Assembly (NCBI GenBank): GCA_002399815.1 | Contig: DHEJ01000020.1 | Location: 44,261 to 108,260 of the forward strand | Length of the DNA stretch: 64,000 nt | DNA from: Acholeplasmataceae bacterium UBA4853 | GTDB lineage: Bacteria; Bacillota_I; Bacilli_A; Acholeplasmatales; Acholeplasmataceae | Direction: 5' to 3' | Part shown: in pieces, positions 48,561 through 58,061 of the stretch | How the letters are laid out: every line of letters begins with the position of its first letter | How positions within the stretch are numbered: position 1 is the first letter of the stretch | Made by a program: the position numbers and the translations under genes | Notes under the pieces: model-generated | Told to the model about the DNA's origin: nothing | What the model saw: the letters and a program-made list of their open reading frames with translations, nothing else | Database searches by the model: none

Positions 48561-49321
48561 GTAAACAAGAAATATTATTTAATGTCAATCAATTAAATCT
48601 ATTCTATGGAAATACCCAAGCGTTAAAAGGGATTAATATAACAATTTATGAACGTGAGATTGTTGCTTTAATCGGACCTTCAGGTTGTGGTAAATCTACT
48701 TTTTTAAGAACCTTAAATCGAATGAATGACTTAATTGAAAACTGTAAGATTCAAGGTGAAATTAAGTATCATGATGAAAATATTTATGGAGATAAATTAG
48801 ATGTTTATAGTTTAAGAAAAAATGTCGGTATGGTGTTTCAAAAACCAAATCCATTTCCTATGAGTATTTATGATAATATTGCTTATGGACCTAAGTGTCA
48901 AGGTATTAAGAAAAAAGATATCCTAGATCAAATTGTTGAAGACTCATTAAAAAAAGCAGCACTTTGGGAAGAAGTTAAAGAAAGACTTCATGAATCAGCA
49001 TTAGCTATTTCTGGTGGTCAGCAACAAAGATTATGTATTGCAAGAGCATTAGCGATGAAACCGGATGTCATCTTAATGGATGAACCTACATCAGCGCTTG
49101 ACCCGATTGCAACCTTAAAGATTGAAGAATTGATTTTAGAACTTAAAAAAGAGTATACTATTGTTATTGTGACACACAATATGCAACAAGCTGCAAGAAT
49201 TTCTGATAAAACAGCATTTTTCTATTTAGGGGAACTTATTGAATATAGTGATACAGAAAAAATATTTACCAATCCAGAGCAACAACAAACAGAAGATTAT
49301 ATAACAGGAAAGTTTAGTTGA
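48557..49321 (+). CDS. pstB: Phosphate ABC transporter ATP-binding protein PstB
   Basis: The 254-residue ATPase has Walker [21 protein letters not shown] (the RTLNRMND stretch is characteristic of PstB), the Q-loop [19 protein letters not shown], the signature [15 protein letters not shown], Walker [14 protein letters not shown] and the switch histidine in [14 protein letters not shown]. It powers phosphate uptake through PstC-PstA. It overlaps pstA by 4 bases (ATGA). Confidence 0.96.
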   Translation: MSKQEILFNVNQLNLFYGNTQALKGINITIYEREIVALIGPSGCGKSTFLRTLNRMNDLIENCKIQGEIKYHDENIYGDKLDVYSLRKNVGMVFQKPNPFPMSIYDNIAYGPKCQGIKKKDILDQIVEDSLKKAALWEEVKERLHESALAISGGQQQRLCIARALAMKPDVILMDEPTSALDPIATLKIEELILELKKEYTIVIVTHNMQQAARISDKTAFFYLGELIEYSDTEKIFTNPEQQQTEDYITGKFS

Positions 49322-49346
49322 TTTCTTAAAAAAGGGGATAGATTAT

Positions 49347-50012
49347 ATGGCAGCATTAAGAGCATCATTATTAAAAGCAATTGAAGAATTAAGAAAAGAA
49401 GTTGTTACTATGGCTGACTTGGTGCTAAATCATATTCATGAAGCTTTTCTGGCATTTAAAACCAATGATTTAGTCAAAGCACAGTATTTAATTAAACTGG
49501 ATGAAGAAGTTGATAAACTAGAGGAAGATATTTCTAAGAATGCATTGAGATTGATCTGGAAGGAACAACCTTATGCACAAGACTTAAAGATGGTTACAGG
49601 TATTTTAAAGTTGATTACTGATTTAGAAAGAATTGGGGATCATGCGGTTGATATTGCTGAGCAAACATTACATATCGGAGATTTAAAAAATCCACGTTTA
49701 TTACCTAAAACAACTATCATGAGTGAGTTTGCATATCAAATGGTTTTAAATGCTATTAATGCATTTGTTAAGCTTGATGTGGATTTAGCATGGCAAGTTA
49801 TTAAGGATGATGATGTTGTTGATGCACAGTTTGATGATGTGATGAAATCTGTTACAGATCAAATTAAAAATGAAACAATTGTTTCAGAATACGCAGTATC
49901 GGTTATAATGGTAGCAAAATATATGGAACGCATTGCAGATCATGCAACCAATTTAGCAGAATGGACAATATTCATCGTCACTGGAGAACACAAATCTACC
50001 CAACTATTTTAA
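49347..50012 (+). CDS. phoU: Phosphate transport system regulator PhoU
   Basis: The 221-residue helical protein has two PhoU repeats: KLDEEVDKLEEDISKNALRL with LITDLERIGDHAVDIAEQ, and VDAQFDDVMKSVTDQIKNE with YMERIADHATNLAEW. The E/DxxRxxDH motifs bind metal clusters in relatives. PhoU links the transporter state to the PhoR kinase and restrains phosphate uptake. It follows pstB by 25 bases with ribosome site AAAAGGGGA. Confidence 0.94.
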   Translation: MAALRASLLKAIEELRKEVVTMADLVLNHIHEAFLAFKTNDLVKAQYLIKLDEEVDKLEEDISKNALRLIWKEQPYAQDLKMVTGILKLITDLERIGDHAVDIAEQTLHIGDLKNPRLLPKTTIMSEFAYQMVLNAINAFVKLDVDLAWQVIKDDDVVDAQFDDVMKSVTDQIKNETIVSEYAVSVIMVAKYMERIADHATNLAEWTIFIVTGEHKSTQLF

Positions 50013-50028
50013 AAGGAGGCAATAAGAG

Positions 50029-50679
50029 ATGCTAATCTACTTTTTGGAAGATGATGGATCGATTGCGTATATTATTGAAAAAACAATTTCTAATGCAGGA
50101 TATTTATCAAAGCGATTTGAAAAAGCAGAAAGTTTACTTGAAGCAATTAGAATAGAAACACCTGATTTACTATTGCTTGATATTCTATTACCAGAAAGTT
50201 CTGGATTAGAGGTTTTATTAAAGGTTAGAACGTTTTATAAAGATTTACCAATCATTATGGTGTCCGCATTAGGTACTGAAATGGATAAGGTTAAAGCACT
50301 AGATGCTGGAGCCGATGATTATATTACAAAACCGTTTGGTATTTTAGAGTTAACTTCTAGAATTAATGCTCAATTAAGAAAATCTAATGCTAAACGAGTA
50401 TTAATAAAAGGTAATCTAGAACTAAATAAAGAGTCTTATAAATGTTTGATTGACCATCATGAAATTTCACTGACCACTAAAGAATTTGAAATCCTTTATT
50501 TGTTACTGAAAAATGATGGTAAGGTTGTAACAAAAGAAATGTTATTCAATGAAGTATGGCAAATGGATGTTTCAATAGAAACTAGAACATTAGATATGCA
50601 TATAAAGTCTTTAAGAAATAAGATTAAAGACGCTAATTTTGAGATTATCACCATTCGTGGTATGGGTTATAGTTTATAG
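50029..50679 (+). CDS. phoP: OmpR-family response regulator, PhoP/PhoB-type
   Basis: The 216-residue regulator has a receiver domain with acidic pocket FLEDDGS, the phosphate-accepting Asp in LLLDILLPESSGLEV, the conserved Lys in DYITKPFGILEL, and a C-terminal winged helix (SLTTKEFEILYLLLKNDGKV, SIETRTLDMHIKSLRNKI, ITIRGMGYSL). Its place at the end of the pst operon beside a histidine kinase makes it the likely phosphate-starvation regulator. A possible binding site lies upstream of pstS. Confidence 0.9.
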   Translation: MLIYFLEDDGSIAYIIEKTISNAGYLSKRFEKAESLLEAIRIETPDLLLLDILLPESSGLEVLLKVRTFYKDLPIIMVSALGTEMDKVKALDAGADDYITKPFGILELTSRINAQLRKSNAKRVLIKGNLELNKESYKCLIDHHEISLTTKEFEILYLLLKNDGKVVTKEMLFNEVWQMDVSIETRTLDMHIKSLRNKIKDANFEIITIRGMGYSL

Positions 50680-50705
50680 GTTAATAATTCATCTAGGATA
50701 AGTTT

Positions 50706-51992
50706 ATGAACGAAAATAAAAAGATGTTTTTAAGAATAGGTATCTTAGTAGCAGTATTATTATTCATCTTTTTTAGTATGTATCAAATGCTTTATCCAGA
50801 GTGGATTAATGTTTTAATATTTGTAGTTTTCTTAATTGTTTCTGAAGGATTTGTTTTTGCACTTTATATGGATTACCGTAAGAACTATCATAATACTTTA
50901 GATAAGGATAAAGCAAGTTTTATTAAAGCTGGTCTTAAGTTTAGTGAGTATGGTTCTAGAATCGATCCTTTAGTTTCTGAAATAGAGCGTTTAAATTCAG
51001 AACTTGATCAAAGAGATGCTCAAATAGCTATGATGTCATCGTATTCACTTCAAGGTATTATACTGATTGATTCAAAAAAGAATATCATCTATTCAAATGC
51101 TAAAGGCAATGAATTATTGCATTTAGTCGAAAGTAAGAACACATCCTTTATTGCTCAAATTAGATATGCATATATTAAAGAACAAATTGAAAGAACGTTT
51201 TTAAATAATGAAAGTATTTCTAAAGAATATTTAATTAATCATAAGAACTTATCGATTAAAACTGTACCAAGTGGAAAAAAAGAAGATCTTCATGTGTTAC
51301 TTTTAATCGATGACTTATCTGAAAAGATTCGACTTGAAACAGTTAAAAAAGATTTCTTTAGTTATGCCGGACATGAATTAAAAACACCAATTACTATTTT
51401 AAAAGGGTATGCGGATTTAATATATAACAATATTATTTCAGGTGAAGAAGCACATTTAGCTGCAGGTAAAATGATTGAACAAAGTGATTATATGAACGCT
51501 TTTGTCGATGATATGCTGATGTTATCTAGACTAGAAACATTTACTGATATTCCCTTACAAAAGGTTGATTTAAAGAAAACACTTTTAGATACTCTAAGTA
51601 ACTATGAACATGAGATCTTAAAAAAAGAGATTGTCTTAAACGTTTATGCAGAAGATGTAGTGATGGATGCAGATAGTGTGGACATTCAAAAACTCTTTAA
51701 AAATATGATTGAAAACGCGATTAAGTATAATGTCGAAAAAGGTTCAATTGAAATTAGATTAGAAAAACATACGAATCAAATTATCTTTATGATTAAAGAT
51801 AGCGGTCTGGGTATTCCTTTTGAAGATATTAACCGAGTATTTGAAAGATTCTACCGGGTCAATCAATTAAGAAAAATACCAGGAACTGGCCTTGGATTAT
51901 CCATTGTAAAACATATTGTTAATAAGTATAGTGGACACATCAATGTCGAATCTGAAGTCAATAAGTTTACTAAATTTACGATTATCTTATAA
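50706..51992 (+). CDS. phoR: Sensor histidine kinase, PhoR-type
   Basis: The 428-residue kinase has two membrane segments near the start (residues about 8-27 and 32-54) with only a few residues between them, so there is no outside sensing domain. A PAS-like domain (YSLQGIILIDSKKNIIYSNA) follows, then the H box FFSYAGHELKTPITILKGYA, the N box KNMIENAIKYN, and the G boxes KDSGLGIPFEDI and GTGLGLSIVKHI. Signals probably come through PhoU and the Pst complex rather than an outside ligand. It follows phoP by 26 bases. Confidence 0.9.
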   Translation: MNENKKMFLRIGILVAVLLFIFFSMYQMLYPEWINVLIFVVFLIVSEGFVFALYMDYRKNYHNTLDKDKASFIKAGLKFSEYGSRIDPLVSEIERLNSELDQRDAQIAMMSSYSLQGIILIDSKKNIIYSNAKGNELLHLVESKNTSFIAQIRYAYIKEQIERTFLNNESISKEYLINHKNLSIKTVPSGKKEDLHVLLLIDDLSEKIRLETVKKDFFSYAGHELKTPITILKGYADLIYNNIISGEEAHLAAGKMIEQSDYMNAFVDDMLMLSRLETFTDIPLQKVDLKKTLLDTLSNYEHEILKKEIVLNVYAEDVVMDADSVDIQKLFKNMIENAIKYNVEKGSIEIRLEKHTNQIIFMIKDSGLGIPFEDINRVFERFYRVNQLRKIPGTGLGLSIVKHIVNKYSGHINVESEVNKFTKFTIIL

Positions 51993-52062
51993 AAATAAAA
52001 GCGACCAAGTCACTTTTACGAGTATCATATTAAAATAAAAGTGACCTAGTCACTTTTATGAT
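51993..52062. terminator. Two near-identical tandem hairpin terminators
   Basis: Two copies of AAAATAAAAGYGACCWAGTC followed by ACTTTTAYGA lie about 39 bases apart (about 51992-52022 and 52031-52061). Each folds as AAAAGTGAC with GTCACTTTT. The second arm runs into the last codons of rsmH on the other strand. They separate convergent phoR and rsmH. Confidence 0.8.
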
Positions 52063-53090
52063 TTTATAGCACATCTTAATTTAGCGGATTTGGCTCTTGA
52101 ATTGGTAAATACTTCATCACCAGAAGGACTTAAGGGTCCTGATATTTCTTGGTATATACCATCATTTAAGAATTGTTTAAACGATTTTTTAACCAAACGG
52201 TCTTCACCGGAATGGAAACTTAAGATAGCAACCTTACCACCTTTATTTAAGTATAAAGGTATTTTTTCTAAGAATTCATATAAAGATTCAAATTCGTTAT
52301 TCACATCGATTCTAAGTGCTTGAAAGGTTCTTTGGCTAGCTTTCTTAATAGCATCTTCTTTAATTGTTTTAGGCAATCTATCTAGTGCTGAGGCAATAAC
52401 TTTTTGGAGTGCTTTAGTGGTATCAATGGTTTTTCCTTGACTAAATTCTTTTACAATTGCTTGTGCAATTTCTTTTGCATAAGTTTCATCAGCATTTTCA
52501 ACTAACATCCCTTCAATTTCAAGGGCACTTAAATTTCTTAATCTAAAGTTTGCAGGGATGCCTAAATTAGGATTCATTCTTAAATCAAGTGGACCATCAA
52601 ACTTAAAGGTAAATCCACGCATTGGATCATCAATTTGCATAGAAGAAACACCTAAGTCTGCAAGGATGAAGTCATATTTTTGTTCACCAATTAAATCAAA
52701 ATCTTTAAAGTTTAAATTATGCAGTGTAAAATCGTTTTGAGTAAAACCTGAATCAAGTAATCTTTTTTCTGTTTTAGGTAGTTCAATGGTATCAAGGTCG
52801 GTTGCATGTAAGTGTCCAGTATGATTTAATTTGGTAAGTATTTCTTTACTGTGACCACCAAAACCTAATGTTGCATCTAAACCAATTTGATTAGGTTGTA
52901 TATCAAAAAAAGATAAAATTTCATCGACCATGATTGAACGGTGCATACCAGCAGGTGTATTACCTTTTGAAATGACATGATTTATGATGTCTTGGTATTT
53001 TTCTGGTTCTAGTTCTTTATATTTTTCTTCGAATTTTTTAGGATATTTTCCTTTATAGCGTACTCTTCTTTGAGGTTTTGAATTTTCCAT
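52056..53090 (-). CDS. rsmH: 16S rRNA m4C1402 methyltransferase RsmH (MraW)
   Basis: The 344-residue protein has the SAM-binding GLDATLGFGGHSKEIL, the motif ADLGVSSMQIDDPMRGFTF with LDLRMNP, and the C-terminal KVAILSFHSGEDRLVKKSFK. It methylates cytidine 1402 of 16S rRNA. The core begins at HRSIMVDEIL; an N-terminal extension of about 50 basic residues (RRVRYKGKYPKKFEEKYKE) is unusual. ATG 53090 fits the GGAGA site and is preferred to an upstream ATG at 53114. In most bacteria it belongs to the division/cell-wall cluster; here it stands alone. Confidence 0.93.
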   Translation of the reverse strand: MENSKPQRRVRYKGKYPKKFEEKYKELEPEKYQDIINHVISKGNTPAGMHRSIMVDEILSFFDIQPNQIGLDATLGFGGHSKEILTKLNHTGHLHATDLDTIELPKTEKRLLDSGFTQNDFTLHNLNFKDFDLIGEQKYDFILADLGVSSMQIDDPMRGFTFKFDGPLDLRMNPNLGIPANFRLRNLSALEIEGMLVENADETYAKEIAQAIVKEFSQGKTIDTTKALQKVIASALDRLPKTIKEDAIKKASQRTFQALRIDVNNEFESLYEFLEKIPLYLNKGGKVAILSFHSGEDRLVKKSFKQFLNDGIYQEISGPLSPSGDEVFTNSRAKSAKLRCAIKS

Positions 53091-53262
53091 AGTATCATCT
53101 CCAAGGTTAATCATACCAAAAAAAGTTTATATCTCCAAAATAATAAAGTATAATGAATGTTCAATGATTAAAACTATCAAATAAAACCATATTTTTATTA
53201 CATTTAGGAACAAATTTTTACATATTATGTGTTATCATATCACTAAAGTGAGGCAATTAAAA

Positions 53263-54615
53263 ATGGATATAATTTCAAATGTTTATGGCTTTTTAAAGGA
53301 TGTCATGCAAGATCCTGAAATCAGTTTGATTGGACTAAGTGTTGCAGATAAGGATACTGTTTTATTTGACCATAAATTAAAACCCTATATTAAAAATGGG
53401 AAGCAATTAGTATTTTCGATTACAAAATCAGTTACCTCTTTAGGTATTGGTATTTTATATGACCAAGGATTAATTGGATTAGACGATCCAATTGTTAAGT
53501 ACTTTAAAGAAGAATTACCTTTAAACTATGATAGAAAGATTAATGATATAACGATTAGACATTTATTAACGATGTCATCTGGGATTGATTCTGAAAATAT
53601 TTTTGAAATGTTAAGATCAACGGATTGGCGTAAACTTTACTTTAATTCAAAGTTTACTGCAATCCCTGGAACATTTTATAAATATAGTTCTATAACAACC
53701 CATATGTTATCAGCAATCGTTTCTAAGGTAACTAATAAACCTTTAGAAGAATTAATTAAGACCCATATCTTTGATGTTTTAGATATTAAAAATTATTCAT
53801 GGGAGATGGCACCTGAGGGTACATCATTTGGCGGATTTGGTTTAAGTTTAGATGAATCATCTTTAGTTAAACTTGGACAATTACTATTAAATGAAGGTAC
53901 ATATTTAGGTAAAAGGGTTGTATCAAAAGCATATCTAGATTTAGCAACAGCTCCACAAGTAATTAAACAAGACTATGTAAATAATCCAAATACAGTTTCT
54001 ATTGGATATCAATATGGATTTCAATTTCATGTGTCCCCTAATTTAAGCTACCGTGCAGATGGTGCATTTGGTCAAATCATAGTTATTTATAATAATTTGG
54101 TGATTGTAACATTATCTCAATATGCAAACTATGAACATTTATATGCGTATGTATATAAACATTTCAATAATCAACCAGTCATTAAAGCAAGAAAAGAAGT
54201 ATTAAATGATTATTTAAAGGACTTAAGTTTAATTAGTAAAGGTAGTGAGTTAAAGGTTATTAAAAACGAAAGTTACTTATTACCTGATAATGAATTAAAT
54301 ATTAAAAAAGTAAGTTTTAATAAAGACCATGTAAAGTTTACCTATTTAGATCATAAAGAAGATATCTTTGATTTCAATTATGATCAAAAGTCATATGGCA
54401 ACAGTCTTTTTATTAAAGATTTGTATTTGAGATATCAACCACACTTTGTAGTTACTAACTGGGTTGATGCATCAAAACTTATCTTAAAGGTTTATTATGT
54501 TGAAACTCCAGCTGTGGCAACCTACACTTTCAAGTTTGATGCTAAATTCCTAGAATTTGATTCAAAAGTAGCTTGTCACTTTATTTATCAAGGATTTAAC
54601 ATAAAAAGTTTATAA
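53263..54615 (+). CDS. Serine hydrolase of the beta-lactamase/PBP-like family
   Basis: The 450-residue protein has the SxxK nucleophile motif in FSITKSVTSLGIGIL, a YxS motif in FYKYSSITTHMLSAIV and a HxG-like segment RADGAFGQIIVIY. This is the class C beta-lactamase/EstB/PBP4* fold. No signal peptide is present, so it is probably cytoplasmic. The C-terminal 130 residues resemble the lipocalin-like tail of this family. In a wall-less cell a peptidoglycan role is unlikely; an esterase or peptidase is more plausible. The ATG at 53263 follows GTGAGG; the longer in-frame start at 53227 has no ribosome site. Confidence 0.85.
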   Translation: MDIISNVYGFLKDVMQDPEISLIGLSVADKDTVLFDHKLKPYIKNGKQLVFSITKSVTSLGIGILYDQGLIGLDDPIVKYFKEELPLNYDRKINDITIRHLLTMSSGIDSENIFEMLRSTDWRKLYFNSKFTAIPGTFYKYSSITTHMLSAIVSKVTNKPLEELIKTHIFDVLDIKNYSWEMAPEGTSFGGFGLSLDESSLVKLGQLLLNEGTYLGKRVVSKAYLDLATAPQVIKQDYVNNPNTVSIGYQYGFQFHVSPNLSYRADGAFGQIIVIYNNLVIVTLSQYANYEHLYAYVYKHFNNQPVIKARKEVLNDYLKDLSLISKGSELKVIKNESYLLPDNELNIKKVSFNKDHVKFTYLDHKEDIFDFNYDQKSYGNSLFIKDLYLRYQPHFVVTNWVDASKLILKVYYVETPAVATYTFKFDAKFLEFDSKVACHFIYQGFNIKSL

Positions 54616-54625
54616 TTTATATATA

Positions 54626-54672
54626 AAAAAAGAGGTATTTCTATCTAAAATGAGGAGATAAAACCTCTTTTT
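54626..54672 (+). terminator. Terminator after the serine hydrolase gene
   Basis: AAAAAGAGGT (54626-54635) pairs with ACCTCTTTTT (54663-54672), with inner TATCT/AGATA pairing and a trailing T-run. Confidence 0.8.
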
Positions 54673-54778
54673 TCATATCTGTTTTCTGGAAGAAAATGTA
54701 TGAAAGATACTGTAAGCATTTACATATTTATATAAGTTGCAAATCTCTTGTCCTTTCTATAAAATGTATATACTTCAC

Positions 54779-54788
54779 TATCCGGATA
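54779..54788. promoter_or_regulatory. Perfect palindrome upstream of nrdD, candidate operator
   Basis: TATCCGGATA lies just after a -10-like TATACT (54769-54774) and about 100 bases before nrdD. It does not match the NrdR box. It could be a regulator site; CCGG is rare in this AT-rich sequence. Confidence 0.35.
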
Positions 54789-54889
54789 TGTCATAGCTCG
54801 ATTTTGTATCATTATTTTTTTAATTGGCGGACTATGTCTTGATGGTGATTAGTAACTCTAAACAATATGTGAGAAGAGGGGTAAGAACC

Positions 54890-57175
54890 ATGATAACAAA
54901 GATTAAAAAACGCGATGGTAGAATCGTAAGATTCAATCCAGAAAAGATTAATGATGCGGTTACTAAAGCATTTATAGCCACAGGACAAGACTCCAAAAAG
55001 GCTGATGAAGTAACTACAGAAGCACTAAACAAGATTGACGCAAGATTCAAAAATGAAGTACCAACGGTCGAAGACATTCAAGATGAAGTCGAACGTGCAC
55101 TCATTAAACTGAATCATAGCGAAGTTGCAAAGTCTTATATTTTGTATCGTGAGGAACGAAACAAAGTAAGAGACAGAAATACCAGACTGATGCATACGTA
55201 TCATGATATTGCATTTTCTAAATCAAACGAAAGTGATTTAAAAAGAGAAAATGCCAATATCAACGGTGACACACCGATGGGTGCGATGTTGAAGTATGGT
55301 AGTGAAGGTGCCAAAGAGTTTAATAAGATGTTTGTTTTAAATCCTAAACATGCTAAAGCACATGATGAAGGATTAATACATATTCATGATCTAGACTTTT
55401 TAACCCTTACTTTAACATGTTGTCAAATTGATTTAACTGAGTTATTTAAAGGCGGGTTTCAAACTGGCCATGGTAGTTTAAGAGAACCTCAAGATATTAA
55501 AACATATGCAGCACTTGCATGTATTGCGATTCAATCGAATCAAAATGATCAACATGGTGGACAATCGATTCCTAAGTTTGATTATGATATGGCATATGGT
55601 GTAAGAAAAACATATGTGAGACACTTTAGAAACAATCTTCAAAAAGCGTTTGAGATATTTGATGTAGCACTTGATGCTAAAAAACTTCTTTTAGATATAG
55701 AAGAAAAACATCATGTAAAACCAGAGTTTAAAAAACGTGATATTGATCAATATCTAAGTCTAGAAATTGATCATGTGATGATTAAAAAGATTTTAGATTT
55801 TGCAACTCATGAAGCTGAATCTGAAACGATTAGAGATACATATCAAGCGATGGAAAGTTTGATTCACAATTTAAACACCATGCACTCTAGAGCTGGAGCT
55901 CAAGTACCATTCTCATCAATTAATTATGGTACGGATACATCAGAAGAGGGTAGATTAGTTGTTACATCTATTTTAGAAGCTACGATTGCTGGTTTAGGTA
56001 GTGGAGAAACCCCAATATTTCCAATCCAAATCTTTAAAGTTAAAAAAGGAACTAACTTTAGTGAATCAGATCCAAACTATGATTTATTCTTGTTAGCGAT
56101 GAAAACATCATCTAAAAGATTATTCCCTAACTTCTCATTCTTGGATGCACCATTTAATGCACAGTATTATAGAGAAGGTAACCCAAATTCAGAAATTGCT
56201 TATATGGGATGCCGTACCAGAGTGATTGGTAATGTATTTGACCCCGAAAGAGAAACAGTTACGGGTCGTGGTAATTTAAGTTTTACATCAATTAATCTAC
56301 CAAGACTAGCTTTATTATCAAAGAATGAAATAACATTCTTTGATGAACTAGATGCAACAATGAATCTAGTGATTGAGCAGTTGCTTGAAAGATTTGATAT
56401 CCAAAAGAAACTTCATGTATATAACTTCCCATTCTTAATGGGTCAAGGTGTATGGATGGATAGTAAGAAATTAGACGTTAATGATACGATTGAAGAAGTA
56501 ATTAAACACGGATCATTAGCAGTAGGATTTATTGGACTTGCAGAGGCTTTAAAAGTACTTACTGGTAAGCATCATGGTGAGGATGAAAAAGCCCAAGAAT
56601 TAGGTTTAAAGATTATTTCATTTATGCGTTCTAAAGTAGATAAACTTGCATTAGAACATCGCTTAAACTTCTCATTAATTGCAACCCCTGCTGAAGGATT
56701 ATCTGGTAGATTTGTAGCAATTGATAAGAAAAAGTTTGGTGAAATAGAAGGTGTTACAAATCATGAATTTTACACCAATTCATTCCATGTACCAGTCTAT
56801 TATCCAACCGAAGCATTTCATAAGATAGATATTGAGGCACCATATCATGCATTAACCAATGGTGGACATATATCATATATTGAACTTGATGGGGATCCAT
56901 CTAAGAATATTAAAGCCTTTGAAACTGTGATCAAGTATATGGCAGAAAAGGGTATTGGATATGGTTCAATTAACCATTCAGTAGATTATGATCCAGTATG
57001 TAAGTATGTCGGGATTATTAATGATGAATGTCCTAAGTGCGGTAGAAAAGAAACAGCTGAACAACCATTTGATCGTATAAGAAGAATTACAGGATACTTG
57101 GTTGGTACACTTGATCGTTTCAATAATGCCAAACGTAAAGAGGTGGAAGAACGTGTTAAACACTTCCACACATGA
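54890..57175 (+). CDS. nrdD: Anaerobic ribonucleoside-triphosphate reductase NrdD
   Basis: The 761-residue class III enzyme has an N-terminal ATP cone (KIKKRDGRIVRFNPEKINDA), a catalytic core with HNLNTMHSRAGAQVPFSSIN and CRTRV, a C-terminal zinc site (CKYVGIINDECPKCG) and the glycyl radical loop RRITGYLVGTLDRFNNAKR. It makes deoxynucleotides without oxygen. The ATG at 54890 follows AGAGGGG by 9 bases; an upstream reading from 54824 has no support. It is the first gene of a six-gene nrd cluster and overlaps nrdG. Confidence 0.95.
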   Translation: MITKIKKRDGRIVRFNPEKINDAVTKAFIATGQDSKKADEVTTEALNKIDARFKNEVPTVEDIQDEVERALIKLNHSEVAKSYILYREERNKVRDRNTRLMHTYHDIAFSKSNESDLKRENANINGDTPMGAMLKYGSEGAKEFNKMFVLNPKHAKAHDEGLIHIHDLDFLTLTLTCCQIDLTELFKGGFQTGHGSLREPQDIKTYAALACIAIQSNQNDQHGGQSIPKFDYDMAYGVRKTYVRHFRNNLQKAFEIFDVALDAKKLLLDIEEKHHVKPEFKKRDIDQYLSLEIDHVMIKKILDFATHEAESETIRDTYQAMESLIHNLNTMHSRAGAQVPFSSINYGTDTSEEGRLVVTSILEATIAGLGSGETPIFPIQIFKVKKGTNFSESDPNYDLFLLAMKTSSKRLFPNFSFLDAPFNAQYYREGNPNSEIAYMGCRTRVIGNVFDPERETVTGRGNLSFTSINLPRLALLSKNEITFFDELDATMNLVIEQLLERFDIQKKLHVYNFPFLMGQGVWMDSKKLDVNDTIEEVIKHGSLAVGFIGLAEALKVLTGKHHGEDEKAQELGLKIISFMRSKVDKLALEHRLNFSLIATPAEGLSGRFVAIDKKKFGEIEGVTNHEFYTNSFHVPVYYPTEAFHKIDIEAPYHALTNGGHISYIELDGDPSKNIKAFETVIKYMAEKGIGYGSINHSVDYDPVCKYVGIINDECPKCGRKETAEQPFDRIRRITGYLVGTLDRFNNAKRKEVEERVKHFHT

Positions 57176-57671
57176 AATCAGAGTTAATGATTTCATAACA
57201 GATTCTATTGTTGATGGATTTGGTTTAAGATTTGTAGTCTTTACTCAAGGGTGTAAACTACGGTGCAAGGGATGTCATAATCCTAAGACACATGCACTGG
57301 ATGAAGGTACTTTAATAAGTACTTTAGATATTAGAAAGAAATGGAAGAAAAATCCATTACTACATGGATTAACCATTAGTGGTGGAGAACCCTTCTTACA
57401 AGTGGATGCCGTCTTAGATTTAGTCTTAATGGCTAAAGCAGATGGACTAGATGTCATTGTATATAGTGGTTATACGTATGAGGCACTCATTTCTAGAAAT
57501 TGTGAAGTAACTAATCAGATTTTAAAAGAAGCAGATTACTTAATTGATGGACCATTTATTGAAGCATTAAAGAATTTAAATTTATTATGGCGAGGTAGTT
57601 CTAATCAAAGAATTATTGATTTAAAGAAAACATACTTATGTAAAGAAGTCGTCATTAGTAAAGAGAATTAA
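57153..57671 (+). CDS. nrdG: Anaerobic ribonucleotide reductase activase NrdG
   Basis: The 172-residue radical SAM protein has the iron-sulfur motif TQGCKLRCKGCHNPKTH (CxxxCxxC) and GLTISGGEPFLQVD. It generates the glycyl radical on NrdD. The start is GTG at 57153, set by AAAGAGGTGG 6 bases before it, which lies inside the end of nrdD. The overlap is 23 bases, implying coupled translation. Length and motifs are normal. Confidence 0.93.
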   Translation: MLNTSTHEIRVNDFITDSIVDGFGLRFVVFTQGCKLRCKGCHNPKTHALDEGTLISTLDIRKKWKKNPLLHGLTISGGEPFLQVDAVLDLVLMAKADGLDVIVYSGYTYEALISRNCEVTNQILKEADYLIDGPFIEALKNLNLLWRGSSNQRIIDLKKTYLCKEVVISKEN

Positions 57672-57676
57672 GAGGA

Positions 57677-58057
57677 ATGAATGAAGTGATAGTTATTTTT
57701 GATAGTCTAACAGGACAAACCAAGAAGTTTGCTGATAATTTAGGTTTTAAATCCGTGCATGTAAAACTCTATGAAGGCAGTCCAGATGATGAAATCTTCT
57801 TAGTCACACGAAGCATTAATTTTGGACAAATACCATTAACAACCAAAGACTTTTTAGATACATATAAAGAAAAGGTCATTGGAGTTGCTGTCTCAGGGAA
57901 TCGTAACTGGGGCATAAACTATGGTAAAGCAGGAGAAAGTATTGAAAGTTATTATGGGATCCCCCTGGTATTAAAATTTGAAGGCTCTGGTTATAAATCA
58001 GATGTTTTAAAAGTAAAGGAATGGATTTCCAATAATAGTTTGAAGAAAGAGGTATAA
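57677..58057 (+). CDS. nrdI: NrdI flavodoxin-like protein
   Basis: The 126-residue protein matches NrdI: VIFDSLTGQTKKFADNL (the flavin phosphate loop), RSINFGQIPLTTKDFL, and AVSGNRNWGINYGKAGESI. NrdI supplies oxidant to assemble the manganese-tyrosyl cofactor of NrdF. It sits between the anaerobic pair and nrdEF, so it belongs functionally with nrdEF. The ATG at 57677 follows AGAGGAATGA. Confidence 0.92.
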   Translation: MNEVIVIFDSLTGQTKKFADNLGFKSVHVKLYEGSPDDEIFLVTRSINFGQIPLTTKDFLDTYKEKVIGVAVSGNRNWGINYGKAGESIESYYGIPLVLKFEGSGYKSDVLKVKEWISNNSLKKEV

Positions 58058-58061
58058 GTAC

